From: Mactra quadrangularis
Lineage: Eukaryota; Mollusca; Bivalvia; Venerida; Mactridae
Assembly: GCA_025267735.1 (NCBI GenBank)
Contig: CM046299.1
Coordinates: 28,621,327 to 28,685,326, forward strand
DNA: 64,000 nt
Direction of reading: 5' to 3'
In this document: positions 59,910 through 64,000 of the stretch, piece by piece
Position numbering within the stretch: the stretch's first letter is position 1
Layout of the letters: the number at the start of each line of letters is the position of its first letter
The notes under the pieces: model-generated
Told to the model about the DNA's origin: nothing
The model's database searches: none
What the model saw: the letters and a program-made list of their open reading frames with translations, nothing else
Position numbers and translations under genes: made by a program

Positions 59910-61668
59910 ATGGATAATTTAACATTTGTTTTTCTATCATTCCTAACGTTTTCAACTATCCTTGTTCTTCATGCCACAGTAAGTAAGAAATTGTAATTGT
60001 TGTTTCATTAGATTTCTTTTTGTTTAGATTAAATGCGGGATCAACACAAATAACAATCTCCGTAAACAGATATCCTGTAGAGCATTGTCGTACAGGATTT
60101 CTACTGTCTCCGTGGAAGGTCATGTCGAGATGAACTTAGTGTCGACCAATAAATGCGTAGCTTTCATCTAGACGAAAACACCAATAATCACATTTTGATT
60201 TCGTAATTTCTATTTTTAGACCAAGGTTTGCATGCTAATTTAACAGCGCGGTATTATTCACAGTCTGCGATTGGGCGGCTCATTTCAAATTGCGTGACGT
60301 AGACGATGTAAACAAGTTACGTATCATAACAACTTATTCATAAATATTATGATGAGAAAAGGTCACCTGAACGTGACCTTCGTTTGAAAAAGGCCAGATC
60401 TAAATTAGCGAGTATGCGAGCGGAAAATTTTAGATTGGGTTTTAATCAGATTGCACAAATAAGGATCCTTTCATAGAGGCTAGCTCACCTAACTTAGCTT
60501 TCCTGGACCCTTATCTTTAACCAGCAATTATCTACCTTTCAACAAGACTGAATGTGGACCATATTAAAATTGGTTTAAAACAAATGTCATGCACATAAAA
60601 TGAAGTCATTATTAGTACAACTGCTTCATAAAAAGTTATACAGGCACCTTATTCATGGAGAAAAATAAACATTATTGTCAAAATTATGGAAGGGTTTAAC
60701 CAGCCCATGTAATGATTTAATTTAATTCAAAGTGCATAATCACTCGAGAAATATTAATTCTAACATATTTAATTTTAAAGCCACTATATGAAGATATATT
60801 CTTCAACAGTAGACTTGAAAACTGTTTTACAGCCATGAAGTTATCAAAATATAACATGTATTAAAGACACAATTAACATTTCAAACCATTCTGATTTCTA
60901 AATTTGAGATTGATAAAAGTATCCAATTCTTAAAAAGTGGGATACTTTTATAAGAGCACACTATATTCATTTATACGCTGATGTTTAATATATCTGATCC
61001 AAAATAGTTTAAATGTTTAATTATGTAATTTGGAGTAAGTTTTTTCTCTAATAAGACTTCATATTTAACATGCTGTGAACAAAACTATTTTTTCGAGTAT
61101 TGACAACCGAATTCTACTTTCGGTTTCGATCTACTTTCACTTTGAAATACAATAAATAACATGAACATATCTGAGCAATATTTGCATTTATCTAAAAAAT
61201 CTTGTTCATTAGAGGTGTTTAGATAAATGTATAATAGATAAATGTCTATTTTCTTTGCAGTCAATTATCAGTGTTACTTTTGATATAGGGGCTTTAACTA
61301 TTAAATTAAAATTGAACTATTTAAATTCTCTGTTTCTTCAGGATTTATCCAACTTTTATAAATGTATGGTGAACACAGACTGTGGTGATGAAAGACTTTG
61401 TTGTTCATACACAGCAGCCCTGGGTAAAAGAAACATTCAAGGGAGACAACTCCCACCAGACTGGGATGGCATGGTTCATTATTGTCTCCCTTGGAAGAAT
61501 GAAAATGCTACATGGTGTGATTTAAACATGCAGTACTCAGAGACTTCTCCCAACTATTTAGGACTATGTCCATGTGGGCCTGGTCTAAGATGCGAACCTA
61601 CAACAGAACTGGATCCACATTCTTATCCCAGAGATAGGTTTGGAAAATGTGTACCAGTAACAAAGTAG
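59910..61668 (+). CDS. Astakine/prokineticin-like secreted cysteine-rich protein
   Basis: Exon 1 (59910-59978) encodes 23 residues that read as a signal peptide (MDNLTFVFLSFLTFSTILVL) and ends at GTAAGT. Exon 2 runs to the stop at 61668 from an acceptor at 61341, giving 131 residues. A second acceptor at 61260 is in frame and would add 27 residues. The mature part has ten Cys in the order C, C, CC, C, C, CxC, C, C (YKCMVNTDCG, ERLCCSYTAALGKRN, LCPCGPGLRC, GKCVPV). This fits the colipase/prokineticin fold and resembles invertebrate astakines, which act as blood-cell cytokines. The vertebrate AVIT start is absent. One sequon (NAT) is present. A candidate upstream untranslated exon joins at the acceptor 'cttctag' ending at 59881. 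Poly(A) signals lie near 61710. Confidence 0.75.
60054..60453 (-). mobile_element. Family A non-autonomous transposon, copy 4
   Basis: CAATCTCCGTAAACAGATAT to GGGTTTTAATCAGATTG, with a perfect 9-bp duplication CACAAATAA (60045-60053 and 60454-60462). It holds an inner palindrome GGTCACCTGAACGTGACC. Sits in the astakine-like intron. Confidence 0.93.
60780..61215. repeat. Dispersed repeat C, copy 2
   Basis: Ordered blocks shared with 32745-33160, ending just upstream of the first exon-2 acceptor of the astakine-like gene. Confidence 0.6.
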
Positions 61669-64000
61669 AGATTTATGAGTAGAATGTTTACTGTAAATGA
61701 TAAATACAATAAAATAAAAGTATGTATGCCTTTACAAGTCTTTTTGCATAAACATTTCCTGACAATAATCAATTTGGTAGGATGTCAGTACTATGACATA
61801 GGTCATTCAAAGTCAATTTTTCTTTGTGCTCATAAATTTTGCGACAAATAACCAAAAAATCATGTGCACAAAGTAGACATGATTTTGATGTAGACTATTT
61901 CATGTTAGAATTTCAGATTCTTTATTTAACATAATGTAACCAACAACTGAAAATAAGGTATCCACTTAAATTCTTGAAACAAGTTCCTTTGACCTAAGTC
62001 TATAATGAGAAATTTTCATTTGAAAACAGAATTATACATCAGGTGCTGCCATTATTCTTCCTTGCCTGACATACTTTTACTTGTCAAATTACAACTGGCG
62101 ACGAGACCATGCCTTTATATGGCCTGTCTTGAAGCCTTATGCTTCAGTCTCATAAAATCGTGACTTGTTACGGACCCGTACGTGCAGACAGTCGTAGGCC
62201 ATGAGAAGCCTTGCGTATCAAGATGACGGTAGGCACATGGTACAAAACAACACATCCGTACGGAGCCGTAGCTTGAAGATATGTATGTTTAATTCATACT
62301 CGGCCACGATTTTGTTTACGGTTTGACTCTGAAAATTAATTTGTGTATCCTGGGCTCATCTCACAGACCCTGGTAAAAACGTAACAGTCCGTACGGGTAC
62401 GCAAGAGTTTGTACGGGTCTTTGCAGAACTTGATCGCACTGCGCCCGTACGGTGCCCTCACGGCTATTTTTATGTTTATGGGACTGTAGCTTTTGATACA
62501 AAATAGAACTTACAATTTCTTACATGAAATTTCTTCTGAGCATATATTAACCTTAAAGCTTGTGTGTTCTCTCTTAGAAAGAAATGATGGGTAAATGCAT
62601 CAAGCCAAGCTGTGACGGTCCTATAAGAAGAAATAACATTTAGATGCTCAACATGAAGTATTGAAACAGTAAACTCATCAGGCCGTTTCTCTTTACAAAA
62701 AAAGTATGGCTTTTTTCCAATAAAACCTATATATAAGGTTACTTATTAGGAGCAGGCAACTCCATGTCATCCCATAAAAAGATGTAATAGTAAGGTTATG
62801 AAAAAATATCCTACCTAGGAGGTCCTTTTTTATATAATATTAATAACCCACAGGTGCCCTAATTAAGCATGAAAACTGACTTAAAATTTCAAGGGATCAA
62901 ACCAGACCCCTACACATTCAGCATACACCATCTACCATTCATGTTCACTTTATGCTAAGTGTCTATGACTCTCTATACAAAAAAGCAACTAACATCGTTT
63001 TCTTGAAACCATTTATTTCATCTCCCTATAGATACTGTCAGGCTGCATGCATGACAACAAATAATAACAAAAAATTAACAACAAAAAGTAACATTTATAC
63101 ATTATGTTTATATATCTTTAATTTATAACAAAACCCCAAAACATACACATTCTATAACATAAACAATAGTTAAACAAATTAAAACAGATATTCTACTTTT
63201 ATCTATGAATATTTTACAGTGGTTAAAACAAATGGTTTTCACCCATGAGTGAGAAATTTGTCCAATAAATTGCATACTAAATGTATTCAGCTATCACCTT
63301 AACCCACTAGCCTAAGCCCATAGCTAGTGAAGGTTACTTTTTCATGAAGTTGGACTAGCCGGTAATTTTGGCTTATAATATATAACATAATTTATCAGAT
63401 TAGTGCTTGGGTTGAAGTTGCAAGTTTAGAAAATACTGAAAACCTACATTAAAATACTGGAACTAAAATAGACAGATTTTTAAATAAATTACAGTAAGTA
63501 ATTCTCTCTCTAATATCAGTATTAATAGTAAATACTGAAAACTTTCATCCATGGTGTAGTGCTCAAGATCATTTGTAACAACGACTGTTTTCATTGTGTT
63601 CAAACATTATTCACTGCTTCCACATGCAGTTAGTTATTTTTTTCAAAAGAAAATGAACGAGTTGTACAACATTTTAATATGGAAGTACTGTATCAGGCTA
63701 GGTAAGTTCTGTCATATACATCATAATAATATTTTGGGTAAAATATAATAGAATCTGTGTTTTACCACAAATTTAGGCACAAAAATATGACCCATACCCC
63801 TAGAATTGGAAATTTTATCAGCATTATGGTTTAAATAGGAATAAAATGTCAAGCAAATTTAATAACAATAGCTGATTTAACGAGATCTTTAGTTTCATTC
63901 TTCATTAAGATAGTTAGTTAATTAAAAAGAAAGATTACTGGGACATATAATTTTAAGCTGAAACATTTTTTCAAAATTATTAAGAAAATTTGGGAAAAAA
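61669..64000. other. Right-end noncoding region
   Basis: 3' flank of the astakine-like gene followed by AT-rich sequence. A GC-richer stretch at 62143-62490 with several CCGTACGG words and degenerate inverse ends (CAGTCTCATAAA, CAGTCCCATAAA) may be an old MITE. No coding sequence seen. Confidence 0.45.

Noticed and set aside
62143..62490. Defined MITE with target duplication
   Set aside because: Ends are only loosely inverse and no duplication could be aligned; mentioned as a possibility in the right-end region.

Overview
This is an AT-rich, intron-rich animal genomic window. The organism is most likely a bivalve mollusc or another lophotrochozoan. Three things suggest this: an astakine/prokineticin-like secreted protein, very many short inverted-repeat transposons and tRNA-derived SINEs, and a dispersed repeat whose internal phrase 'gtgacctctagagtgtt' and 'gacggacggcggac' tail I associate with bivalve genomes. 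The species call is inference. No prokaryotic signals were seen. || Layout: (1) 1-20.35 kb, minus strand: a GH35 beta-galactosidase-like gene whose 3' end runs off the left edge. Eleven downstream exons (276-8154) share one phase series with two possible first exons: 9074-9264, with no signal sequence, and 20016-20347, with a signal anchor. Two tandem arrays inside this gene are multiplied copies of its own 3' splice sites. (2) 10559-19701: a compact Polinton/Maverick-type element (adintovirus-like by gene content) between the two first exons. It has 175-bp terminal inverted repeats, a perfect 6-bp target duplication (TAAATC), an uninterrupted protein-primed-type DNA polymerase B, a packaging-type ATPase with one intron and a chromodomain integrase with one intron. 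No capsid or protease gene is visible. (3) 23.35-25.6 kb, plus strand: a three-exon gene for a small single-pass membrane protein. (4) 28.9-46.5 kb, plus strand: a Lifeguard/TMBIM (Bax-inhibitor-1 family) gene with eleven exons, ten introns full of MITEs and a decayed extra copy of exon 4 beside the last exon. (5) 46.5-59.8 kb: no convincing host gene; minisatellites, a long foldback element, a 2.8-kb inverted-repeat element with internal ~175/350-bp repeats and a nested hAT-like insertion, a PIF/Harbinger-like remnant and MITEs. (6) 59.9-61.7 kb, plus strand: a two-exon astakine/prokineticin-like secreted peptide gene. (7) 61.7-64 kb: nothing coding. || The host genes do not form a pathway. 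The notable themes are the apparently young capsid-less Polinton with a spaced-repeat divergent promoter, and the repeated interference of mobile or tandem DNA with splice sites: decoy acceptors, a transposon abutting a donor, a pseudo-exon and twin in-frame acceptors. All exon models were built by hand from splice signals and reading-frame continuity.
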